A program made the translations under genes and the position numbers. Shown here in pieces: positions 27,729 through 35,448 of a DNA stretch of 64,000 bases. The notes under the pieces were generated by a model, which did not search any database, had not been told where the DNA came from, and worked only from the letters and a program-made list of their open reading frames with translations. This DNA comes from Schaalia dentiphila ATCC 17982 (lineage in GTDB: Bacteria > Actinomycetota > Actinomycetes > Actinomycetales > Actinomycetaceae), in contig NZ_DS264586.1 in NCBI RefSeq assembly GCF_000154225.1, positions 1,704,527-1,768,526 of the forward strand, read 5' to 3'. Positions within the stretch are counted from its first letter, which is position 1, and each line of letters begins with the position of its first letter.

Positions 27729-28937
27729 TCATTCCCCTTCCTTGAGGGCCAGGCTGGCGTCCATTGTCGTCACGTACCGTAGCGCTATCCACGAGGAGAC
27801 GAGGGCGACGAGGCCCACCGACGCGAGCGCTCCCAGCGCGAGCAGCGCCAGCGTGGGCAACGACGGGACGAGGAATCCCCCTCCCAGGCTTTGGCGTACG
27901 AGGCCGGAGAAGGACACGAGGAGGACACCGGAGACGACGATGCCGCCGACGCCTCCGAGCGCGTTGACCGCGAGGGCCTCGCGGATGATGATGCGCGAGA
28001 TCAGCCGACGGTGCGCTCCGGCGGCGATGAGGGTTGCGAATTCTCTCCTGCGCTCGACAATCATCAGGACGAACATGAGGGTGATCATGAGCAGGCCGGC
28101 TCCCCACGCGACGGCGATGAGGGTGGTGACCGTGCGCGACGTCGCATCCAAGGACTGGGCGATACCGCTGACCAGCTTCGTCGAGGTGGCGACCGACACG
28201 CCGGGTACCTGCTCGCGGATCTGCGCGGCCACGGCCTCGGCGTCGTATCCGGGTGCCACCTTGACCATGACCGAGGAGATGATGCGGTCGGTTTCGAGCG
28301 TCGAGTACTTGTTGAGTCCCTTGCGCAGCGAGGAGTCGATGACGTTCTTCGCGGTCTCGAAGTTCATGTAGACCGCATTGTCGAGGGTCGATCCGGTCGG
28401 GTCGAACTGGCCGACGACCCGCAGGGTGTTGTCGAAGAGCTGGAAGTTCTCCGGGTCGTTGGCGAGCACGTTGGCGCCGACGATCACCTCATTCTCACCC
28501 AGCTGCGCCTGCCCGACGGCGTCGTTCATCCACGGCTGGATCGTAAAGTCGGTGGCCGGGTCATAGGCAATCACCTGGTAGCGACCCGAGCAGCAGCTCG
28601 CCCTCGCCGAGGCGAGGAACAGCTGAGAGGAGGCGGCCTCGACACCGTCGACGGCTGCGACTGCCTCGCGCGTGGACGCGTCCATGTAGAAGTACGACGG
28701 TTCGGCGTTCACGAGGAAGGTCTGCGCGTCGAAGTCGGTGTCGGCCTCGTCGGGCGTCACCATGATGTCGGCTCCGAGGCGCGACTGGGTCGTGCGCAGG
28801 CCGTGTTCGATGCCTTGGACGACCAGCGTTCCGCCGAAGATCGTCATCGTCATGAGCATGGAGAAGAAGACCAGGGTCCCCGTCCGCACGGGGTAGCCGC
28901 GCAGGTTCATCCACGGAAGTCGCGACAGCGACAGCAT
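27729..28937 (-). CDS. FtsX-type ABC permease 2, with CC motif
   Basis: A 402-aa membrane protein with the MacB/FtsX layout: one N-terminal helix (TLVFFSMLMTMTIFGGTLVV), a large extracytoplasmic domain (about residues 40-260) and three C-terminal helices (TLIAVAWGAGLLMITLMFVL; NALGGVGGIVVSGVLLVSF; ALLALGALASVGLVALVSS). The external domain contains a vicinal cysteine pair (RASCCSGRYQ, near residue 113) and IAYDPATDFTIQPW, which is similar to VGFEPETDFALSPW in the partner permease. The two permeases are therefore related and probably form a heterodimer. Substrate is unknown; the cysteine pair suggests a redox or metal role. Confidence 0.85.
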   Translation of the reverse strand: MLSLSRLPWMNLRGYPVRTGTLVFFSMLMTMTIFGGTLVVQGIEHGLRTTQSRLGADIMVTPDEADTDFDAQTFLVNAEPSYFYMDASTREAVAAVDGVEAASSQLFLASARASCCSGRYQVIAYDPATDFTIQPWMNDAVGQAQLGENEVIVGANVLANDPENFQLFDNTLRVVGQFDPTGSTLDNAVYMNFETAKNVIDSSLRKGLNKYSTLETDRIISSVMVKVAPGYDAEAVAAQIREQVPGVSVATSTKLVSGIAQSLDATSRTVTTLIAVAWGAGLLMITLMFVLMIVERRREFATLIAAGAHRRLISRIIIREALAVNALGGVGGIVVSGVLLVSFSGLVRQSLGGGFLVPSLPTLALLALGALASVGLVALVSSWIALRYVTTMDASLALKEGE

Positions 28938-28964
28938 TACGTCATTCCTCCTTGACCGTTGTCC

Positions 28965-30155
28965 CTACACCAGGACAGATTTATTCCCCGTGGTCGCACG
29001 GCTGACCCGAGCGAGCGCGAGACGCGTTCCGGCGACGCCGACACAGGTGACGGCGACTATTGACAGGCCCGCGAGGGGCAGTGACGTCGCGGGGGAAGCG
29101 AGGCTCTCAACGAGGCTCCCGTCCCCCACGAATGGCACGGTGAGGGCTGCGAGGCATACTCCCGCGAGCGCTCCGGCCACGTGAAGCAACGCTGATTCGC
29201 TCAGCATGACACGGCTCATGATGGAGCGCGATGCCCCAATCGAGCGCCACACGGCCAGTTCCTGCATCCGTTCGTTCATGAGGCTCACCTGCACGATGAC
29301 GAGGGCGCCCAGTAGAACGAACCAGGTCGCTCCCAGAACCCCGATTGCGATCCCGCGGTGTACGCGGATGCCCGACGCGGCGCCGACGAGCGCATCGGCG
29401 GCACGCACCGCACTGACCTTGCGCACGTAGAGGTTGATCCAATTGGTAACGCTCTCGATGGCGTCGCTGTCCGAGGCGCGCACGAGCGCGGCAGAGTAGT
29501 CGGTACGCGGGTCGAGGGATGCGTCGTTGTCCTCCCCTGCCGCGCGCGCGTCCGCCATCATGTCCGACAGGGTGTCCATGGAAACGAAGACGGCGTCATC
29601 GAGCTCCGAGCCGGTGGTGAGGAGGTGAGCGCCGATCGGGCGCTCGCGCCCGAAGACGGAGAGGGTTTGCCCGTCCGCGCCGGGCACGGCACTACCGACA
29701 AGGACCGAGCCGCGCGGCAGCGACGTCCCTTCCCCCTCGGCAATCCAAGGCGAGAGCGCGAAATCCGTCTCGGGTTCGAAACCGACGATCCACCGGGTGG
29801 ACCCATCGACAAGCGTCTCGGACACATAGAGCTGATAGGACACCGCGGCGATGTCCTCGTTGGACGACATGCGCGCCAGGGCCGAGCGCGGCTGGTGACA
29901 GCCCACGGGGGTCCCGAGCATGAGGAGGCGCTTCTTCTCCACCTGGTTCAGGCAGGTCGTCGGGTACACGACGAGGTCGGCGCCGAGCCTGCGCTCAGCG
30001 AGGGTGAGCTCCGCCCGCATCGCACCCACGAGGATCAATCCGCCGAACACACAGGCTGCCTGCGCGAGTGCAAGCACAGCGATGATGAGGGAACGGACGG
30101 GATGCGCGCGGATGGTCAGGAGGGGAACGCGGCGCAGGGACAGCGCGTTACTCAT
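28965..30155 (-). CDS. FtsX-type ABC permease 1, with external cysteines
   Basis: A 396-aa membrane protein: N-terminal helix (LIIAVLALAQAACVFGGLIL), external domain (about 45-275) and three C-terminal helices. The external part has two spaced cysteines, CLNQVEKKRLLMLGTPVGCH (near residues 70-88), where the partner has its CC pair further on, and VGFEPETDFALSPW. The start codon overlaps the DUF6273 stop as ATGA, indicating translational coupling. With the second permease and ATPase it would form an asymmetric MacB-like transporter or mechanotransducer. Confidence 0.85.
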   Translation of the reverse strand: MSNALSLRRVPLLTIRAHPVRSLIIAVLALAQAACVFGGLILVGAMRAELTLAERRLGADLVVYPTTCLNQVEKKRLLMLGTPVGCHQPRSALARMSSNEDIAAVSYQLYVSETLVDGSTRWIVGFEPETDFALSPWIAEGEGTSLPRGSVLVGSAVPGADGQTLSVFGRERPIGAHLLTTGSELDDAVFVSMDTLSDMMADARAAGEDNDASLDPRTDYSAALVRASDSDAIESVTNWINLYVRKVSAVRAADALVGAASGIRVHRGIAIGVLGATWFVLLGALVIVQVSLMNERMQELAVWRSIGASRSIMSRVMLSESALLHVAGALAGVCLAALTVPFVGDGSLVESLASPATSLPLAGLSIVAVTCVGVAGTRLALARVSRATTGNKSVLV

Positions 30156-31033
30156 CGGCTCCCCTCACCGACCCCTTCGACGTTGATCCACAGCGCGGGA
30201 CGCACCCCGTACTGCAGGTCGACGTTTGCTCCGCTGAGCGAGGGCACGCCCGTCGCGTCGACGAATTGCGTCGCGAAACCGTATGTTCCGGGAGAGCGCA
30301 GCCACCAGTCTGCCGTGCCGTCCTCGGAGACGCTCAGGGGTCCGGCGGCCGCGTGAACGCTGGCGGGCGCCGCTCCGATGTCACTGCGCGCGGCGGGCGT
30401 GTTCAGGTAGATAACGCTCTCGGTCTCACTGAGCGCAAAAACCCGGTCGTCGGTCGCAGCTCCGCCGCTCGCACCGGTAATCGACTGATCCGCGTTCTCG
30501 TTGTGCACCGTCTCGATGAGCCCGCGCTGAGCGGGGGTGAACGCGCCGTCGTAGAAGTCGCCGTTCATCCACGCGCGCAGGTCAGAGTTCTCCCACGTGA
30601 CCTCCTCGAAGGGCACGTGGTGGTACTGGCGCGCCTCGAGAACGTCTGCGCTCAGGAGCAGGAGTTGGCCGTCGATTTTGTCGAGGACAATCCACGTGAT
30701 CGACTCTGGACCGTTGCTCGTATTTCCGTCCTGCTCGTAGGAGCCGAAGGACACGGTGTCGCCCTTGGATACCGAGCGGTACGGCAGCGCGGGATCGGCT
30801 TCGACGAGGGCCTGCGCGCGCTGCGCCGCGTCGCTGTACCCGCCGAGCGCATGGAAGAGCTCGTACGCCCCCTGGGAGTCCCCGGCCTCGTCCAGGGCGA
30901 CGGCCTCGCGATAGCGCACTGCGTTGCGCACGACGATCGCGAGAACGGCGACGAGGGATAGCGCGAGGAGAACCGCGCCGATGCGCACGGTTGTCGAACG
31001 TCCTTGGGCCCTCACGCCGCCATTGTCTCCCAT
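30152..31033 (-). CDS. DUF6273-domain membrane-anchored protein
   Basis: A 293-aa protein with a single N-terminal membrane segment (IGAVLLALSLVAVLAIVVRNAV, about residues 18-39), a short helical repeat (ALDEAGDSQGAYELFHALGGYSDAA) and a C-terminal DUF6273-like domain. Marks of that domain are ITWIVLD, QLLLLSADVLEARQY, VTWENSDLRAWMNGDFY, VFALSETE and WWLRSPG. The domain resembles sulfatase-modifying-factor/C-lectin folds seen in exported proteins; it probably faces outward. No catalytic residue can be named. The start at 31033 gives a 13-bp gap to the DUF4418 stop; GTG at 31015 is an alternative. It overlaps permease 1 by 4 bp. Confidence 0.75.
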   Translation of the reverse strand: MGDNGGVRAQGRSTTVRIGAVLLALSLVAVLAIVVRNAVRYREAVALDEAGDSQGAYELFHALGGYSDAAQRAQALVEADPALPYRSVSKGDTVSFGSYEQDGNTSNGPESITWIVLDKIDGQLLLLSADVLEARQYHHVPFEEVTWENSDLRAWMNGDFYDGAFTPAQRGLIETVHNENADQSITGASGGAATDDRVFALSETESVIYLNTPAARSDIGAAPASVHAAAGPLSVSEDGTADWWLRSPGTYGFATQFVDATGVPSLSGANVDLQYGVRPALWINVEGVGEGSR

Positions 31034-31046
31034 CCGGGGCAATACG

Positions 31047-31472
31047 TCAGGCGGAGGGCTTCGCGTCCTTCTTCCATGACGCGACCAGCGCCCCGATGCC
31101 GCTGCCGGCAACCAGGACGCTCATGATGCGCACGAAGGGCTGGAAGACGGTGTGGCAGCGCATCGTCTTCATCGCGCACAGCGGGCAGATCCCGCCGGGA
31201 ATGAAGAACACTACGACGCTGGCGATGACCGCGAGCGCGAGCAGGGCCAGGCGCGCGGGCTTGTTCTTGACGAGGGAGGAGGCGCCGTACAGTGCGATGA
31301 GGCCGACGGCGCTGCCAGCCACCATGTTCTGGCACTGGTGGCAGTGCATCCACGAGCCGTCGGCCCGTTGCTCGCACGCCGAAAAGACGGTCACACCTCC
31401 GGCGAGCAGCAGGGCGCTGAGAGCGGCGGGGACCAGGGGAATGATGACGTCCTTCTTTGCCACGGTATCCAC
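31047..31472 (-). CDS. DUF4418 cysteine-rich four-helix membrane protein
   Basis: A 141-aa protein with about four membrane helices (IIPLVPAALSALLLAGGVTV; MVAGSAVGLIALYGASSLV; LALLALAVIASVVVFFIPGG; IMSVLVAGSGIGALVAS). Between helices sit clustered cysteines and histidines: SACEQRADGSWMHCHQCQN and GGICPLCAMKTMRCHT. The arrangement C...HCHQC / CPLC...RCH matches DUF4418 and looks suited to bind metal ions or form disulfides at the membrane face. First gene of the operon, with its own upstream region at 31473-31630. The function is unknown; co-localisation with FtsX permeases is a known pattern for this family. Confidence 0.8.
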   Translation of the reverse strand: MDTVAKKDVIIPLVPAALSALLLAGGVTVFSACEQRADGSWMHCHQCQNMVAGSAVGLIALYGASSLVKNKPARLALLALAVIASVVVFFIPGGICPLCAMKTMRCHTVFQPFVRIMSVLVAGSGIGALVASWKKDAKPSA

Positions 31473-31505
31473 TCCTTGAAGACAACGATCAGTGTTGATG
31501 AGCTT

Positions 31506-31528
31506 TGCCTAAGTATACTAAGCCTAAC
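31506..31528 (-). promoter_or_regulatory. Candidate operator/promoter with TTAGGC direct repeat
   Basis: On the minus strand, about 35-55 bp before the DUF4418 start, two copies of TTAGGC 15 bp apart flank TTAGTATAC, which includes a possible -10 (TATACT). TTAGG half-sites occur in DtxR/IdeR-type iron boxes, but the full 19-bp palindrome is not matched. Treated as a guess. Confidence 0.35.
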
Positions 31529-31630
31529 TATTAGCGCTCGTCAACGATCGATGATGCCACCACGGCGCCGCCGTTCAGCCCCGCACATACAGCTCACCCC
31601 GGCTGGGTCTCGACAGGGGCGAAATGTATG

Positions 31631-32527
31631 TCAGAGCAGACCAGCGGTGCACAGGGCGCGACGCAGGGCCGACACCTCATCGTCGCTGATACCCACCATC
31701 GGCAGGCGCACGGCCGGGCTGTCGATGACGCCCTGGAGCCACAGCGCGTACTTCGCCATGACCGCTCCCTGTCCTCCACCCATGATGGCGTGCACGAGGG
31801 GACGCAGTGAATAAGACAGCTCGCGAGCCTCCCACACCTGGTCGCTGTCGAGCAACTCGATCATGCGGCGATACTGGGCCGAGGCCACGTGCGCGACCAC
31901 GGAAATGAAGCCCGAGGCGCCGCCCGTCATCCACGCGAAGTTCAGGCCGTCGTCGCCCGAGTAGTACTCCAGGCCCGTGCGGTGCATGCGTTCCACGCCT
32001 GTCTCCACATCACCCGTCGCGTCCTTGACGCCCAGGATCCGCGGGTGCTGGGCAAGGATGTCAAGGGTCGCGTCAGAGAACGCGATGCCCGTGCGCCCCG
32101 GAATGTCGTAGAGCATGACGGGCAGGTCGGTCGCATCCGTCACGGCGCGCACGTGCGCGCGCAGGCCCTCCTGGGACGGGCGGTTGTAGTACGGGGAGAC
32201 GATCAAGATGCCGTCGGCGCCGTGCTCCTGGGCACCCTCACCGATGCGCACCGCGTGGGCGGTGTCGTTCGAACACGCGCCGCACAGGATGAACGCTCGA
32301 TCCCCCACGGCCTCACGGACGGCATCCGTCAGGTCGTTCTTCTCCGGCTGGTGAGTCGTCGGCGACTCGCCCGTCGTGCCGGACAACAGAATCGTGTCGC
32401 ACCCTTCCTCGACCAGCTTGATCGCCAGGCGCTGCGCGGAGGGCAGATCAATCTCACCTGTGTCGGTCATCGGCGTGACCATGGCGGCTGCGAGGGAACC
32501 GAAGCGGCGGGCAGGAATGTTACTCAT
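31631..32527 (-). CDS. dapA: 4-hydroxy-tetrahydrodipicolinate synthase
   Basis: Condenses pyruvate with aspartate semialdehyde, the first committed step to DAP and lysine. It is 298 aa. Key motifs are the pyruvate-binding GTTGESPT near residue 47, the active-site Tyr in SPYYNRPSQ near 136, and the Schiff-base Lys in LGVKDATGD near 165. The start at 32527 was chosen because GGAG sits 5-6 bp upstream; an ATG three codons earlier is possible. dapB and a GNAT gene precede it on the same strand. Confidence 0.97.
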   Translation of the reverse strand: MSNIPARRFGSLAAAMVTPMTDTGEIDLPSAQRLAIKLVEEGCDTILLSGTTGESPTTHQPEKNDLTDAVREAVGDRAFILCGACSNDTAHAVRIGEGAQEHGADGILIVSPYYNRPSQEGLRAHVRAVTDATDLPVMLYDIPGRTGIAFSDATLDILAQHPRILGVKDATGDVETGVERMHRTGLEYYSGDDGLNFAWMTGGASGFISVVAHVASAQYRRMIELLDSDQVWEARELSYSLRPLVHAIMGGGQGAVMAKYALWLQGVIDSPAVRLPMVGISDDEVSALRRALCTAGLL

Positions 32528-32631
32528 GCGCTCCATGATACGCACGGCCCCGTGCAATGGGCGCACACCGTCCCCGACGTGGACGGAGCACCACGCACGC
32601 ACTCGCGTGGCGTCGCTCGCGCCGTGGGCCC

Positions 32632-33174
32632 TTAGTCGCGCTCCGCCCACCACATGTGCTGCGTGGGGCCATCGCCCAGCACTCGCACCGCGCCCGAGGG
32701 CGCAAAGCCCGCCGACGTGTAAAAGCGCTGGCGTTCCTCGTCATCCACACCAACCCACGCGCGCAGCTGGCCGCTCGTCAGGTCCGCAACCGCCGACAGC
32801 AGGCGCGAGGCATGCCCCGAGCGGCGGAAGTTCTTATCCACCGTCAGCTCATACACCTGCGTCGCAGCCACCGCCGCCTCACCCGACTCAGCATCGGGGG
32901 CCGAGGGCACCCCGGCCTCGTCGGGACCGGCGAGCGCGAAACCCACGATCGTATTGCCGTGGAGGGCGACGAGGAGGGCGGTGCCGCCCGGCCGCGGAGA
33001 GGCCAGCGTCGCCTCCCACTGGGCAGCGAGCGCCTCCTCGGTGATGCCCTGAGCGTCGAGGGCGTTCTGCCCCATGAGGGAGCGCCAGGCCTCGTACTGC
33101 AGGCGAGCGATCGCGCGCGCGTCACCGCTCTGGGCGGGGCGCACGGAGCGGTCCGGACCCACGCTCTGGCTCAC
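32632..33174 (-). CDS. GNAT-family N-acetyltransferase
   Basis: A 180-aa single-domain GNAT protein. The N-terminal half is helical (ARAIARLQYEAWRSLMGQNAL near residues 18-38), with the family core VYELTVDKNFRRSGHASRLL (acetyl-CoA pyrophosphate loop R/Q-x-x-G-x-A) near 108-127, and a C-terminal strand YTSAGFAPSG typical of GNATs. Substrate is unknown. It begins with GTG in a GTGA overlap with the dapB stop, so it is translationally coupled to DAP synthesis genes, but a link to lysine metabolism is not shown. Confidence 0.85.
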   Translation of the reverse strand: MSQSVGPDRSVRPAQSGDARAIARLQYEAWRSLMGQNALDAQGITEEALAAQWEATLASPRPGGTALLVALHGNTIVGFALAGPDEAGVPSAPDAESGEAAVAATQVYELTVDKNFRRSGHASRLLSAVADLTSGQLRAWVGVDDEERQRFYTSAGFAPSGAVRVLGDGPTQHMWWAERD

Positions 33175-33911
33175 AGGCCCATCACCTGGTCAAGGCCGAT
33201 CGTCAGGCCAGTACGGCCGATCACGCGGCGCACGCCCAGCAGGACACCGGGCATGAAGGACACGCGGTCGAAGGAATCCGTGCGGATGACCAGCTGCTCG
33301 CCCACGTTGCCCAGGAGGATCTCCTCCGAGGCGGTCAGGCCGCGCATGCGCACGGCGTGGACGGGGATACCATCCACGCGGCCGCCGCGGCTGCCGAGCT
33401 CGTCGGTTTCGGTCGCGTCGGGCATCTCGCCCAGGCCGGCCTCGGCGCGCGCCTTCGCGATGCCGCGCGCGGTCGCCACGGCGGTGCCGGAGGGAGCGTC
33501 CACCTTGGCGGGGTGATGCATCTCGATGACCTCAGCGGACTCGAAGTAGGGGGCAGCCATGGCGGCGAACTTCATGGCGAGCACCGCGCCCATCGCGAAG
33601 TTCGGGGCAATCAGGACGGCGCGCCCAGCGGCCTCGGCATGCTCACGCACGCGCGCGTAGGACTCTTCCGTCCAGCCGGTCGTGCCCACGACGACGTCCA
33701 CGCCCGCGTCGAGGAGCGCGTGCACGTTGGACTCGGTGACGCTAGGGATCGAGAAGTCGACGGCGACCTGCGCGCCATTCACGCTCTGCGGCGTGATCTC
33801 GTCGCCCGCATCGAAGAGGGCAACGACCTCCATGTCCGAGGCGTCCGTGACCGCCTGAACGACGGTCGAGCCCATGCGGCCCTTGGCTCCTGTCACTGCG
33901 ACGCGAATCAT
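33171..33911 (-). CDS. dapB: 4-hydroxy-tetrahydrodipicolinate reductase
   Basis: Reduces the DapA product with NAD(P)H. The 246-aa protein has the nucleotide motif VTGAKGRMGS at residues 6-15, VDFSIPSVTE near 62, VVGTTGW near 78, and the catalytic HHPAKVDAPSGTA near 132-144. The end IGRTGLTIGLDQVMGL is family-typical. It heads the dapB–GNAT–dapA group; the M16 protease gene lies 99 bp upstream. Confidence 0.97.
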   Translation of the reverse strand: MIRVAVTGAKGRMGSTVVQAVTDASDMEVVALFDAGDEITPQSVNGAQVAVDFSIPSVTESNVHALLDAGVDVVVGTTGWTEESYARVREHAEAAGRAVLIAPNFAMGAVLAMKFAAMAAPYFESAEVIEMHHPAKVDAPSGTAVATARGIAKARAEAGLGEMPDATETDELGSRGGRVDGIPVHAVRMRGLTASEEILLGNVGEQLVIRTDSFDRVSFMPGVLLGVRRVIGRTGLTIGLDQVMGL

Positions 33912-34010
33912 TGCGCTCTCCTTCTTACGGTTATGTGGCTGTCTTCAGGGTATTCCCACGGGCGGCGCGAGGAGCGCGGATGGACAGGGGGTATCTCACT
34001 CCCCCGTTTC

Positions 34011-35315
34011 TTACTGCGCGGGCAGGACGAGGGCCCGGCAATCCAGCTTCGCGATGAGGGACGCCGCCAGCGCGCGCACGTCGCCCGCCTGCACCGCGTC
34101 GAACTCGGCGAGGGACTCGTCGATGGGACGGTAACGTCCGATGATCTCCGAGCGGCCCAGTCGCATCATGCGCGACCAGTTGTCTTCGAGGCCCAGGACG
34201 ACGCCTCCGCGCACCTGTCCGCGCACGCGCGTCATCTCTTCCTCGGTCGGGCCGTCCGCGGCGAGGTCTTCCAGCTGGGCGCGCATGATGGCCTCGACCT
34301 CGTCGACCTTATCGGGGCTGCAGCCCGCGTACATGCCGAAGGTTCCGGTGTCGGAGTAGGCCACGTCGAAGGCGTAGGTCGTGTAGGCCAGGCCGCGCTT
34401 TTCGCGCACCTCCTGGAAGAGGCGTGAAGACATGGAGCCGCCCAGGACCGACAGCAGGACACTCATGGTCGGGCCCGCGGGGTCCGTGGCCGACAGGCCC
34501 TCGCAGCCGATGATGACGTGCGCCTGGGTCACGTCGCGTCGGCGGGTGATGTCCTTGTCGTGGTCGGCAATCGGTGTCACGGTCGTGGATCGACGAGGCC
34601 AGGGCGACGCCGCGCTGCCCGCGTCCCAGGGCGATCCCTCCAGGGCGGCCTGCACGCACTCGCACACTGATTCGTGGTCGACGTTGCCGGCGGCTGCAAC
34701 GATGAGGGATGAGGGGCCGTAGTGGGCCTGGTAGTGCTCCCAGACATCCGCGCGCTCGACCTCACGGATGGCCTGGGCGGTGCCACCGACGGGGCGTCCG
34801 ATCGGGCGGTCGCCGTGGACGGCCAGCTGGAAGGTGTCGTGGACCGTGTCCGTGGGCGAGTCCTCCCCCATTGCCAGCTCGTCGAGGATGACGCCGCGCT
34901 CCATCGAGAAATCTACCTCGTCGAGGCGCGAGTCGGTGACCATGTCGGTCAGCGTCTCGATCGCCATGTCGAGGTCCGCGTCGCGCACGCGCGCCCAGTA
35001 GGCGGTGTGCTCGCGCGCGGTCTCGGCGTTCGACTCGCCGCCCACGCTGTCGAAGGCGACGGCGATGTCGAGGGCGGAGCGCTTGTTCGTGCCCTTGAAG
35101 AGGAGGTGCTCGAGGAAGTGGGTCGACCCGGCCGTGCGCGGTCCCTCGTCGCGTGACCCCACGGGCACCCACAGGGACACGCCCGCGCTCTTCGTTGCGG
35201 GAATCTCCTGGGTCAGGACGCGCGTCCCGGCTCCCAGGATCGTGCGTTCAATGCGGGTATCGCCATCCTCGATGGACAGGCGGGCCTCGTCGAGCGGCAG
35301 CGGCTTGGGCGTCAT
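34011..35315 (-). CDS. M16-family zinc metallopeptidase
   Basis: A 434-aa pitrilysin/mitochondrial-processing-peptidase-like protease of about the size of actinobacterial PepR-type M16 proteins. The inverted zinc site HFLEH is near residue 67-71, with the downstream Glu in ETAREHTAYW near 95-105. The C-terminal half is the second M16 lobe (GLAYTTYAFDVAYSDTGTFGMY near 320). The start at 35315 follows GAGGAGAAGT; a longer frame overlaps the terminator region. It lies next to pnp, the usual actinobacterial order. The substrate is unknown. Confidence 0.93.
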   Translation of the reverse strand: MTPKPLPLDEARLSIEDGDTRIERTILGAGTRVLTQEIPATKSAGVSLWVPVGSRDEGPRTAGSTHFLEHLLFKGTNKRSALDIAVAFDSVGGESNAETAREHTAYWARVRDADLDMAIETLTDMVTDSRLDEVDFSMERGVILDELAMGEDSPTDTVHDTFQLAVHGDRPIGRPVGGTAQAIREVERADVWEHYQAHYGPSSLIVAAAGNVDHESVCECVQAALEGSPWDAGSAASPWPRRSTTVTPIADHDKDITRRRDVTQAHVIIGCEGLSATDPAGPTMSVLLSVLGGSMSSRLFQEVREKRGLAYTTYAFDVAYSDTGTFGMYAGCSPDKVDEVEAIMRAQLEDLAADGPTEEEMTRVRGQVRGGVVLGLEDNWSRMMRLGRSEIIGRYRPIDESLAEFDAVQAGDVRALAASLIAKLDCRALVLPAQ

Positions 35316-35384
35316 ACTTCTCCTCTTGCGTCCCCACAGTCCGGGGGTTGGCACGAAACGTTCACAGTGTAGCCGTAAAAGGGA

Positions 35385-35423
35385 CGGTGGCCGGGCGGAG
35401 CACACGCTCCGTCCCGGCCACCG
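35385..35423 (-). terminator. Terminator after pnp
   Basis: Strong hairpin CGGTGGCCGGG...CCCGGCCACCG with one bulge, 25 bp beyond the pnp stop on the minus strand. No T-run is visible, so it may depend on stem strength. Confidence 0.7.
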
Positions 35424-35448
35424 GTCCGATTTAGCTAGCGGGAGCTAC

